NCBI GenBank assembly: GCA_026873275.1
Contig: JANTUC010000017.1
Span: 1,054,001-1,118,000 of the forward strand
DNA from: Pseudopithomyces maydicus
Taxonomy: Eukaryota; Ascomycota; Dothideomycetes; Pleosporales; Didymosphaeriaceae
DNA: 64,000 nucleotides
Direction of reading: 5' to 3'
This document shows, piece after piece, positions 53,583-62,697 of the stretch. Below the pieces are notes generated by a model, which made no database searches, was not told the origin of the DNA, and was given only the letters and a program-made list of their open reading frames with translations. The stretch's first letter is position 1. Each line of letters opens with the position of its first letter. A program made the translations under genes and the position numbers.

Positions 53583-55765
53583 ATGGGTCCCGACACGCCC
53601 CTCCCCCTCCCCGCAGAATTCACAGACGTAAACGCCTACATCGACTCGCTGCTGAAATTCGCAACCACCTCGCAGCTGCTGCAGACCCTGTGCGGCGGGG
53701 TCCATATTCTTGATTTCTACACCCGGTCACCTGACTTGTATGCGACCATCCTGCCCCAACCATGGCGCGACTGGTTCCGCGAGCGCGACATCATGGATAT
53801 CCTGGATCTCCTGATGCGCGAGGACCTTGCGCAGTTCGATGCCCCCGAAGAGGGCCAGCTGTGGCGCGGAGGCCCCGTCCCGCCCGAGGACTTGCTGCAG
53901 TACATCCGCGACGTGCGCAAGCACCTCCTTGCACGTGACTTCCCGGGTAGGGGCAGCCCCCTGCGCCGGAGAAGGCGAGCATCGCGCGGCACGTGGCGAT
54001 GGGGATGAAAGTCAAGAAGGTGCACGAGGTGGATCACTTTGCGCGGTACATCGACCGGTTGACTGCGGACATCAAGGCCGAGGGCAAGAGGGAGATCACG
54101 CACCTGGTGGACTTTGGCTCCGGGCAGAATTACCTGGGGAGGGCGCTGGCGGCGCCGCCGTACTCGAAGCATATCGTTGCGGTGGAGAGTAGGCAGCATA
54201 ATATCGAGGGGGCGAAGAAGATGGATGTCAAGGCGAAGTTGGTGGAGCGGCCGGTGACGATGGTGAATAAGAAGAAGTATAGGGAGGAGTTTGAGCAGGA
54301 TAAGAGGAGGAAGAAGGAGAGGTTGAAGGCGTTGGCTAGGGGGTCGAGGTTCCTGCTGATGCTGCTGATGCTGCTGAGGAAAAACTGCCGAATGGAGATG
54401 GTCTTGAGAAGAAAGAGAATCCATCTGATCCCGTACCAGCGGCACCCGAGCAGGCCACGAACGGAGTGAAATGCGACGACGAAGGATGCGAGATCGTGCC
54501 CACCGAGCAATCCAACGAGACCAACGGATCAGATGCAAAGACCGTAACAACAAACCTCCAAGTCTACACCGAAGGCAAAGGCAGCGTCCAATACGTCGAG
54601 CACATCATCAAAGACGGCGACCTCAGCCCCGTCCTCTCCCAAGTCCTCGACCCCACCCACCTATCCTCCGATTCTCCCTCCACAACCGACGAACCCATCA
54701 CCACCACCTCCTCCTCCTCCCCCGCCCCCACCCTCTCCTCCCTCCCCAAAACCTCACACGTCAACGCAATGGTCATATCCCTCCACTCCTGCGGCAATCT
54801 TGTCCACCACGGGCTCCGCTCCCTCCTGCTCAACCCCTCCGTCTCCGCCGTCGCAATGGTAGGCTGCTGCTACAACCTCGTAACCGAGCGCCTGGGGCCC
54901 CCACGTACAAACTGCCCACTCTCCGCCCGAACCACCCCCGCCTGGAGAAAACGGCCAACGCATTTGACCCCCACGGCTTCCCCATGTCGGAGCGCTTGGC
55001 GGGGTACGAGCTACCGCATCAGCCGCTGGACGGCGCGGGGACGGATGGCGATGGCGATGGCGATAGAGAGGTAGGGGGAGAGCGAGAGGGAGACTCAACC
55101 CCCAAGCCCCGCGGCCTCCGCCTCAACATCACCTCCCGCATGATGGCCGTCCAAGCCCCCTTCAACTGGGGCCCCGTCGATTCAGACCTCTTCTTCACCC
55201 GGCACTTCTACCGCGCCCTGCTGCAGCGCATATTCCTCGACCGCGGCGTCATCTCCGCGCCGACATCTTCTCCCCCTCAGGCTTCTCCTCCGGCGCTTCA
55301 ACTGGCGTCTCCGCCGCCGGCCACACCAGCACCCTAACCTGGACGCCCCCGCAAGGCCGCGGCCCAGGCCTCTCCTCCTCCGGCGCCACCACCCCGCTCA
55401 CCATCGGCACGCTGCGCAAATTCGCATACAAGGACTTTGTATCGTACGTGCGCGCCGCCGTGTCCAAATTGACAAATGAAAACTCCTTCTGCGAGGTTGA
55501 CCCCGGGTTCATAAAGCAGAAGATGGAGGGCTTGGACGAGGAGGAGATTCGAAGGTATGAGGGGGAGTTGAGGGAGAAGAAGCATGAGTTGAGTGTTATG
55601 TGGAGCTTGATGGCGTTTAGTGCCGGGGTGGTCGAGGCGGTTATCGTGGTGGATAGGTGGGTTTGGTTGGGGGAGCAAGAGGGGGTGGGGAGGGCGTGGG
55701 TGGAGAGTGTGTTTGGGTATGGGGAGAGTCCGAGGAATTTGGTGGTGGTGGGGGTGAAGAAGTAG
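53583..55765 (+). CDS. METTL25/RRNAD1-type methyltransferase (four frame breaks)
   Basis: From ATG 53583 (MGPDTPLPLPAEFTDVNAYI) to TAG 55765 a single protein can be followed through four frame switches. Each lies at a five-base C or G run (53957-53961, 54339-54343, 54898-54902, 55272-55276) and each is cured by one added base. The corrected length is 728 aa. Landmarks: RDWFRERDIMDILDLLMRED; the SAM-binding HLVDFGSGQNYLGRAL near residue 180; a Lys/Arg-rich helix (KYREEFEQDKRRKKERLKAL); VISLHSCGNLVHHGLRSLLL near 400; and VGCCYNLVTER. NITSRMMAVQAPFNW and the C-terminal WSLMAFSAGVVEAVIVVDRW follow. The family resembles rRNA adenine dimethylase-like proteins; the substrate is not established from sequence. 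No introns are required. Confidence 0.8.
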
Positions 55766-57245
55766 AAGTGGAGTGGATTGAAGGTAGGTGGGAGTGAGGG
55801 GAGATTTGCGGTTCGATTTCGAAAGGCTTGAATAGAGATGTAGATACTTGCTGTTGTTTTGTACAATGTTGGTGCACTCTTGTTCAAACTGCGGCTTGCG
55901 AGTCTTGATGTCTTCAAAGAATATGTATTAGTTCGGTCTATCGTTCTAATGCTCCGTTTAATGAATACATTGTGTCCAGTTCGCTATTTGCTGGTGTCGA
56001 AATGACGTAGTCAGGCTATCACGACGATGATTGAATGAATGGTAGGACCTTTTAGTAGATATTACCTACCCTTATTGTTTTGTATTGTTAGAAAGCGGCA
56101 GCAGAGTAGCTGACTAGATAAAAACGTATATAGTGGAGAAAAAGCTGTCAATCCCTCTTGTGACAATTGAAAACGGGCTCCTACCCTTGTTAAGCGTAAC
56201 GAATATGCTTTAATTTCATCTACGTCACAAGGGGCTGAATTTGTGAATATGCAAATATACGCTTTTTATCCACTATATGCATTTTCATCCAGTCAGTTAC
56301 TCTGCTACCACTTTTTCTGAACACAAAACATGCAAATGTACACGCATTTTATTTACACATATTAACGACCACGAGATTTCGTTTGGTATTTAAAATTCAG
56401 TCCTCACTCGATTTTAACTATTCCATGAGATTTGTTTCCAAATATGTGTTGGATAGGGTTATTTACTATTTCCTCAGGTTTACAGAACATATGCTAGGTA
56501 GATGTCGCAGGAATCTTCCTGAGATTTGAGACAGGGTGGTTGGTTTATATTTTTTACTATTGGGAAACGAGTGAAAAAGGTGTCGAGTCAATACAACGAC
56601 GGCGTAAAGAAAGGGTGGCAAAAAGGTCTCTCCCCACTAGACGGCGTAAGAAGGTAGCGTATCAATAAGCGTGCGTTAGGTTGTACAATCAAATTACTTG
56701 TTCTATAGGGAGCAACGAGCAAATGCGAATATGCGTAATATATTGGTCTCTCAAAGTTTGGGAGGAGGTGGGTCGTGCAGTTACGCATGGCGACGGTATC
56801 AACGCTGAATTGCAGTCTTGTAGAGCATCTGTCGGTTCAAAAACACTTAAGATTGACAGTTCCATTCGTTAGCTCTCTGAATATCCAGTCGAAATCTTAT
56901 TTAGAGTCCTGAGCATGACCTGGATTGTCAAGAGACTTGCGGGAAGGTTGAAAAGATCATCGAGTGACAATGTAGTACGCTTTTCCGACCTACGAACCCG
57001 GCAGATAGGGCCTGGTTTCACCGCGGTTCCACCGGCTGCTGTGTCTGCAAATAATGGAGCATCACGCGATCAAAGCAGTGCGGGGGTTGTAGGACAATGA
57101 GACACAGCCGGCCTGGGCAGAAAACTGTCCTTTTCTTTTCAGCTCGAGCTCCGTCCGCTGATCCTTTACTCTCCATCGTGCTTTACTTTCTCATTCAAAA
57201 TCTGAGAACTCTATGTGTCTATAGACTCAAAAACAAACTACGAAA
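55766..57245. other. Intergenic with foldback element; NLR upstream region
   Basis: Contains the MITE-like element at 56076-56330. A 61-codon ATG ORF (56915-57100) lies in the NLR leader region and could be an upstream ORF. No other gene seen. Confidence 0.55.
56076..56330. mobile_element. Foldback/MITE-like element, about 255 bp
   Basis: The ends are inverted copies: left TGTTTTGTATTG ... AGCGGCAGCAGAGTAGCTGA ... TATAGTGGAGAAAAAGC, right (reverse complement) TGTTTTGTGTTC ... AGTGGTAGCAGAGTAACTGA ... TATAGTGGATAAAAAGC. Inverted similarity extends inward to CTTGTGAC on both sides, so nearly the whole element can fold into one long hairpin. No ORF is present. Clear target-site duplications were not found. 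Confidence 0.7.
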
Positions 57246-60200
57246 ATGGAGCCAGTTGGCCTTGTGGTTGGCGTTCTTGCTCTTGTCGGTGTGTTCGAAG
57301 ACTGTATCACCTTGCTATCACAGGTTGCCACAGCAAAAGCCATGGAACAAGACTACACACGACTAGAGACGAAGCTTGACTTCCAGAAAGTGTTTTTGCT
57401 GCAGTGGGCGGCCCGACTCAATCTTTTCAATGAACGATACGATAAGCGCTTGGATAATCCAGATATCAACTCCCTGGTTGCGCGAGGTCTCTATTGCATC
57501 CGTGATCTGTTTCTGAACAGCGATGAGCTTCAGCGGCGTTATGGATGCCGACATGTCGAAGAGAATGAAGAGACTTCGTCATTTTCGGCGGTTAGCGACA
57601 GGCTCATGGCCCACTATCAGGAACATTTGGTTGCTCTAAGGTCGCGTCAATCCAAAATACTGTCCGACTCTCGGACCATGAGGGCGAAAACATCCAAACA
57701 CTCCAACTTCACCAAGATCAAATGGGTCGCTCGCGACAAGGAGAAATTTGAGAATCTTGTTAGGGAACTATCTGACCTTGTTACAAGTCTGGAAAAAATA
57801 CTCCCGGTTCAAGAAGGAGATAAAAGCTCTCGAACCGTCCTGAAAGATGAGATTCATCGTTTGCACGACATCAGTGTGCTGAAAATAATAGTACATGCTT
57901 CAGCAGATGAGAACATCGATTTGATCGAAGCGGCCGAGGACGCTATTACTCAAAAGCGCTATACCATGATCTTGAATCAGCTCTGGTTTCGTCTGATTGA
58001 TGACAGAAAGAACAGCATCGCTAAAAAGCACCCTAAGACCCTCAAGTGGGCAATAAATCCACCGAGCGGTAAACGCACCTGGGATGACCTCAGCGAGTGG
58101 TTTCGACAGGGTAATGATATCTACTGGATTTCCGGAAAGCCTGGCAGTGGAAAGTCTACGCTGATGAAATACCTCTTGGAACATCCTGACGTCATATCTA
58201 TGCTGAAACAGTGGGCTGGAGATCTCGAACTGACGGTAGCATCTTTCTTCCTATGGAACATTGGGAGTGTAGAACAAAACTCACAGCAGGGCCTTGCCCG
58301 AGGCCTGTTGTACCACGTTCTTCAACAAAACAAATCACTCATACCAATCGCACTCCCGGGAATGTGGAAAGAGGCACAAAATGGCAACACCCAATTGAAC
58401 CTCCCATCTGAAAGCGAGATGAAAGAAGCTTTCCAAAAACTTGGCAAGGAATCGAAGAGCGGAGCTTATGCATTCTTCATCGATGGCATCGATGAATTTG
58501 CTGGGAACTACCGAGAGGGAATATCATTCATTAAAAACCTGGCTGAAAGCTCGAATATCAAGCTACTTGTTTCAAGCAGACCTATTTATGCTTGCGAGGC
58601 AGCGTTCGCATCGAAGCCCAAGCTTGCACTACAGGATCACACAGAACACGATATAGACGTATATATCACACATACACTACGATCGCAGCCTTATGTTATC
58701 GAAAAAGAGATTGAAGAAGATACCGTGTCTCGTATGATTGGTGATCTGAAGAAGAAGGCTGAAGGTGTTTTTCTATGGGTTGTACTCGCTTGTCGCACCT
58801 TAGTTGATGGTTTCCAAGCTTACGACAGCCTTGAAGAGCTTCAAAGAAGGGTTGAAGAACTTCCAGTTGAATTAGAAGACCTATTTCGCCACATATTGGG
58901 GAAAATACCGCCTAGATTCCTTAGTCACACAGCTAAACTTTTACGCATATGTTGGACCAGCCGCCAAACTCCTGAACTGCCCTTCTTGAAAATATGGGTC
59001 TCTGCATTGGGCTTGACGATTGTTGATGAACAAAATTTCAAGAACGACGCTTTTCGTAGTTTCACAGAGTGCTCACTGGACGAGAAAAGACGCAAAATTT
59101 CCAGATTGAAAGGCCGTTTGACAAGTCGTTGTATGGGTCTCTTGGAAATCCATGGAATCTCCCGAGGAATTAACACTTTGGACGATAATCAAATCGATCA
59201 ACTTTCAGTGGAATTTATGCACCGAACGGTATTCGAATTTCTCAGCAAACCCGGTGTATGGGACATAGCATCCCTCGATTTCCATGATCAAGACTTTGAC
59301 GCCATGAACATGTTGTCGTGTATATCGGCACATGCTTTATACCTACAAGCAAGACCAATCATTCTTGATGGTAAACGTCACGATGAAATTGTCGGTGAAC
59401 TTGACGGTGAGCTTATTTCGCAAAATTTCGACTATCTGAACTTCCTGAATGACTCAGCATCTATCAATTTCCCATCTGCTGTCAAGAGCTTCACCAGTGC
59501 ATTTATACAGTCATGTTGGGTGATGAGATGCGATCAGCAGTCTGGGTCAATTGTGGATCCGCACAGAGACATGACAAATGAAAATAGCCGAGATAGTTCA
59601 CGTTCCGCTTTCCGAATTGACACCACAAGTTCGAACCAAAGATTGGACTACGTTTCACAAAGCCTTCCTCTGGATTATGCCACTTTACTCATAGCCATAA
59701 GTTTCAATTTGAATAGCTATATTTCTAAACGCGAAATCATTGCGTTCAAAGAAGCTCGGACACAGTTCCTACATCCCTTTCTACAGTACCCGTTGCTCTA
59801 TCATGCTCTTAAGCATCTTCTAGTTATACAATCACCAATCCTCTGGGAACACTATGGCGGTTTAGTGAACATCGGCTATGAGTTACTTCCCCCAGTTCGA
59901 GCTATTCGTGAGCTTCTTAAGTATGGATGCAACCCCAATGAGACTTTTGCAGATAGCGAAGGGGAGATAACTACACCGTTTCGAGAATGGATTAAAGCCT
60001 ATGTTTATGAAGGAGACTTAAACTTGAACGAAATCGAACAGGGATTTGGTCTGGAGTGGGCTGAGATAGTCTTGATGATGTTGGAAGCTAGCGCAAACTT
60101 CGAGCCACCGAATTGCGAGAGCGTTATTCTTTCAAAAGCAGGAGATTGGAAAGCTACTTTGATGTGTTCAACCGATGTATGGCTTAGAGCATCGACTGAA

Positions 60201-60284
60201 ATGTATGAGGAAGACGAGACTAGGCGCACTAAACTAGTCGAATACTGTAACAAGATTAGACAAGCGATATCTGAGGATAACTAA
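57246..60284 (+). CDS. HeLo-NACHT NLR-type (STAND) protein
   Basis: A single exon of 1012 aa from ATG 57246 (context CGAAAATGG). The N-terminus MEPVGLVVGVLALVGVFEDC then DYTRLETKLDFQKVFLLQWA fits the HeLo (prion-inhibition and propagation) domain to about residue 200, with HLVALRSRQSKILSDS downstream. A STAND NTPase follows: Walker A GKPGSGKSTLMKYL near 297, Walker B AFFIDGIDEFAG near 406, sensor-like KLLVSSRPIY near 440, then HDIDVYITHTL and GVFLWVVLACRTL. The C-terminal 450 residues contain no WD, ankyrin or TPR repeats. HeLo-NACHT proteins are fungal NLRs in which nucleotide-driven oligomerisation exposes a membrane-permeabilising HeLo domain, causing incompatibility-type cell death. Ligand sensing here must use the unidentified C-terminal region. 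Confidence 0.9.
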   Translation: MEPVGLVVGVLALVGVFEDCITLLSQVATAKAMEQDYTRLETKLDFQKVFLLQWAARLNLFNERYDKRLDNPDINSLVARGLYCIRDLFLNSDELQRRYGCRHVEENEETSSFSAVSDRLMAHYQEHLVALRSRQSKILSDSRTMRAKTSKHSNFTKIKWVARDKEKFENLVRELSDLVTSLEKILPVQEGDKSSRTVLKDEIHRLHDISVLKIIVHASADENIDLIEAAEDAITQKRYTMILNQLWFRLIDDRKNSIAKKHPKTLKWAINPPSGKRTWDDLSEWFRQGNDIYWISGKPGSGKSTLMKYLLEHPDVISMLKQWAGDLELTVASFFLWNIGSVEQNSQQGLARGLLYHVLQQNKSLIPIALPGMWKEAQNGNTQLNLPSESEMKEAFQKLGKESKSGAYAFFIDGIDEFAGNYREGISFIKNLAESSNIKLLVSSRPIYACEAAFASKPKLALQDHTEHDIDVYITHTLRSQPYVIEKEIEEDTVSRMIGDLKKKAEGVFLWVVLACRTLVDGFQAYDSLEELQRRVEELPVELEDLFRHILGKIPPRFLSHTAKLLRICWTSRQTPELPFLKIWVSALGLTIVDEQNFKNDAFRSFTECSLDEKRRKISRLKGRLTSRCMGLLEIHGISRGINTLDDNQIDQLSVEFMHRTVFEFLSKPGVWDIASLDFHDQDFDAMNMLSCISAHALYLQARPIILDGKRHDEIVGELDGELISQNFDYLNFLNDSASINFPSAVKSFTSAFIQSCWVMRCDQQSGSIVDPHRDMTNENSRDSSRSAFRIDTTSSNQRLDYVSQSLPLDYATLLIAISFNLNSYISKREIIAFKEARTQFLHPFLQYPLLYHALKHLLVIQSPILWEHYGGLVNIGYELLPPVRAIRELLKYGCNPNETFADSEGEITTPFREWIKAYVYEGDLNLNEIEQGFGLEWAEIVLMMLEASANFEPPNCESVILSKAGDWKATLMCSTDVWLRASTEMYEEDETRRTKLVEYCNKIRQAISEDN

Positions 60285-61068
60285 ATTTTCCCTTGCTTTT
60301 CATAGCTGTTGGTTTATTAGACTTTTAGCCGCAGAATGCGCGTGTTCCGCTTTCTTTATATTCAAATAAACTTCCTCTATTAGATAATAAGAGTTAATAG
60401 GCCTAAAAGCTTATATTAGTAATATTTTAATATTAAAGTTCGCTATCAGTTATTCCAAGAGGAAACAATCTTTTATTCCTTATTAAATAACTCCTATAAT
60501 GTTTCCTATAAGTTCAGAACAATAATGAAGCGGAAGAGGAGATATTAAGAGAACTCTTATATATATTTAGTAGTAATGTATTAAATCTTCTATGAATTCT
60601 TAAGGCTGTGCCCCTTATATCATACACTTAATGAAGTAAAGCAGATCTCTTTAGAGGTATTAAGGAAAGGTTATCTATTATAATATATACTCCACTTTCA
60701 TTATTATAGAACATATTATAAGTACATCAAGCTTAATAAAGCCTAAGAAGCTGTACTAATATTTAAAATGCGTAATAAACGCATTTCAAAGTGGATCATA
60801 AAATGCATTATAAAGACATTGTAGCATCCAATAAATTATATCAAGTAAGTTATTTCAATGGAGATGAAATCCACTATTATAACGCCCAAATGTGGTATAT
60901 TTCTATCTAAGTTTAAATGAGTGTGTCCCGTGCTCACCTGTACATTTGTAAAATGAAAAAAAAAAGATGAAACCTGTATTAACACCTCCAACCTGTAGAT
61001 TCCCCTATCAAACCCCTTGTAAGCTACTCCGTGTCGCTCTTGACAGCTTGAGATTTGCCTTACGAGGA
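60285..61068. other. AT-rich, RIP-like relic sequence
   Basis: 60300-60860 is markedly AT-rich and full of TATA/TTAA/TAATA words with almost no CpG, unlike all flanking genes. It looks like an old repeat mutated by repeat-induced point mutation. No residual ORF is recognised. Confidence 0.55.
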
Positions 61069-61671
61069 CTAGTATTTCGCCCAGTTCTTTGCACTCTGCA
61101 GACACCCTGGTCTGTAGCAAACCCATTTCATCTCTGGAACCGTGCCATCTGCATTCTTCTTCTCACCCCGGTCCTCATCCCAGACGTCGTCATCGCCCTT
61201 GTAAATTTTATTACAGAAGATTTCCAAGGGCAACGACCCCGGAACTTCGAAACTGCACTTCTGAAACAGAAACTCCCAATTCCCTACCCACACTGAATTC
61301 CCCATTTTGATACTCCTCAACTCCAGGAAAGCCCTGAACGCATCCCCCTCGCATTCGTACAACACGCTGGGATCCTTGCTCTTGCCGTCTCCATGACCGG
61401 GACAGACATAGATGCCGTATGTTGCCGGTGCCGGGGAGATATTGATCCAGTAGAACCCTAAACCCTTTGTTGTGATAGTGATCGTGTTGTTGCATCCCTT
61501 TATCGCACATTGACCGAATGCCGCGAGATAGTCATTCATGTGTTCAGCGAGATTTTTGTCGTAGACATATGGGGTTGAGTACATCTGGTTCATGATGGCA
61601 CAAGCTTTGCGCCTATTGTCTTCGCGGTTCGTTTCGGATTGCTGCGCTTCAGGTTGCTGAGAAGAAGCCAT
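61069..61671 (-). CDS. Cysteine-module-like protein, 200 aa
   Basis: A single exon from ATG 61671 (MASSQQPEAQQSETNREDNR). Residues 55-93 carry C55-x4-C60 ... C90-x2-H93 (FGQCAIKGCNNTI; GIYVCPGHGDG), matching the C-x4-C ... C-x2-C module of the 31357 and 32735 proteins, with His replacing the last Cys. Further Cys lie at C107, C139, C153 and C185-x4-C190 (WVCYRPGCLQS). WVGNWEFLFQKCSFEVPG follows the first module. There is no signal peptide. It is probably a dispersed relative of the 31-38 kb family. TATA (TATAAAAA, minus strand) lies 295 bp upstream. Confidence 0.65.
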   Translation of the reverse strand: MASSQQPEAQQSETNREDNRRKACAIMNQMYSTPYVYDKNLAEHMNDYLAAFGQCAIKGCNNTITITTKGLGFYWINISPAPATYGIYVCPGHGDGKSKDPSVLYECEGDAFRAFLELRSIKMGNSVWVGNWEFLFQKCSFEVPGSLPLEIFCNKIYKGDDDVWDEDRGEKKNADGTVPEMKWVCYRPGCLQSAKNWAKY

Positions 61672-61965
61672 GCTGGCGCTAGCGTCCTGGATTCTCGTTA
61701 GGAATTTGGAATGGCAGGGATCGTTTCGACTTTGGTATGAATATGATCAAATCCCAAACTTGAAATGGCTGTGATGGTATTCGTAGCTAGTTTGGCTAGC
61801 TACCGAGAAGGGGATGTTGATAGGACGCCTGTGAAAGAAAGAAGTGGGAATGTTAGTACAGTAGAAGTGCAGAAGTGAGAAATAAGGATATTGATCAAGT
61901 ACAACAGTGGAAGCGAGATGTAGGCAGGTGATAGAGGAAGAAGTCTAGAAGTGAGAAGTGGGAAG

Positions 61966-61973
61966 TTTTTATA
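61966..61973 (-). promoter_or_regulatory. TATA box upstream of the 61-kb Cys-module gene
   Basis: Reads TATAAAAA on the minus strand, 295 bp upstream of ATG 61671, leaving room for a leader or a leader intron. Confidence 0.4.
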
Positions 61974-62112
61974 TTCGCTGGGCAAAGGATGTGTTACAAC
62001 ATGGCAGCATCGTGACTCGATTGTACTGCACAGGTGGACACGGTCTACACATGCAGTAGAGTCAACGAAATCGACATGTTCCAGCCATTTAGATTGGTTG
62101 AAACACTTGAAA

Positions 62113-62315
62113 TAGTCACATCTCTGCACATGACGCGGACGGGTCAAGTAGTTAGTACAATTACCCCAGTTAACACAGCTAATATAGTCAGTGCAGCTGA
62201 TAAAGTCAAAGTGTTTGAAACAGTCTATATGGTCATACAGTCACAGAGTCAAGGTAGTCAACACAGTCAACAGGGTACATGTAGTCTACACAGTTGACGC
62301 AATCCATACAGTTGT
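62113..62315 (+). repeat. Degenerate 9-bp repeat array (consensus near AGTCAACAC)
   Basis: AGTCA/AGTTA/AGTCT words recur at spacings of 9 bp or multiples, most regularly from 62238 to 62300 (AGTCACAG, AGTCAAGGT, AGTCAACAC, AGTCAACAG, AGTCTACAC, AGTTGACGC). It overlaps no credible gene. Confidence 0.55.
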
Positions 62316-62697
62316 AACAAAGGGTTACAATCACCTTCCAATCATTACACAGAACTTGTTTATCAAAAACCGATGGATCATGATCGAAACATTTCCGTGT
62401 GCACCGATCACTCTAATAACTAATATGTCATTTTCCAAATTGCATATACCTGGTTAAAGGTCTCACAGTTCTAAAACGTCAGTCAGCCGGCCGTGCCATA
62501 CACGGGAGACTGAAACAGCAATAGTAATATGATGTAAAACCCCAGATGCGCAAGTACAAAGGAATGTTTATATGTATATAAAAAAACGCCGTAGCAGACG
62601 CCTACGCAAGCTCAAGCTAGGTATCTACCAACCACATAAGAAACCAAAAACTAAATCTCTCTCTTTCTTTCCCTCGAATTTACAACGCACACCCCAT

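Larger units (their letters stand above)
61672..62697. other. Intergenic with promoter and 9-bp repeat array
   Basis: Contains the TATA element at 61966-61973, GAAGTG(A/G)GAA-type near-repeats (61838-61965), the AGTCA array (62113-62315), and the 3' flank of the GH72 gene. Confidence 0.55.

Noticed and set aside
54471..55337. A Pro/Arg-rich 288-codon ORF within the methyltransferase gene
   Set aside because: Mostly an off-frame reading of the methyltransferase. Only its central part, after 54902, is the true frame, entered through a frame break.
53583..55765. Programmed -1 frameshifting as the explanation for the frame breaks
   Set aside because: It would require about fifteen independent events, including in SRP54 and ferredoxin, without slippery heptamers or obvious pseudoknots; missing bases in homopolymers are simpler. 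Kept only as a testable alternative.
56915..57100. 61-codon ATG ORF upstream of the NLR
   Set aside because: Could be an upstream ORF in the leader but has no protein signature; not enough to call a gene.
39679..60284. SGT1 and the NLR as a functional gene pair
   Set aside because: SGT1 supports NLRs in plants and animals, but it is a conserved housekeeping gene 17 kb away with no shared promoter; proximity alone is not evidence.
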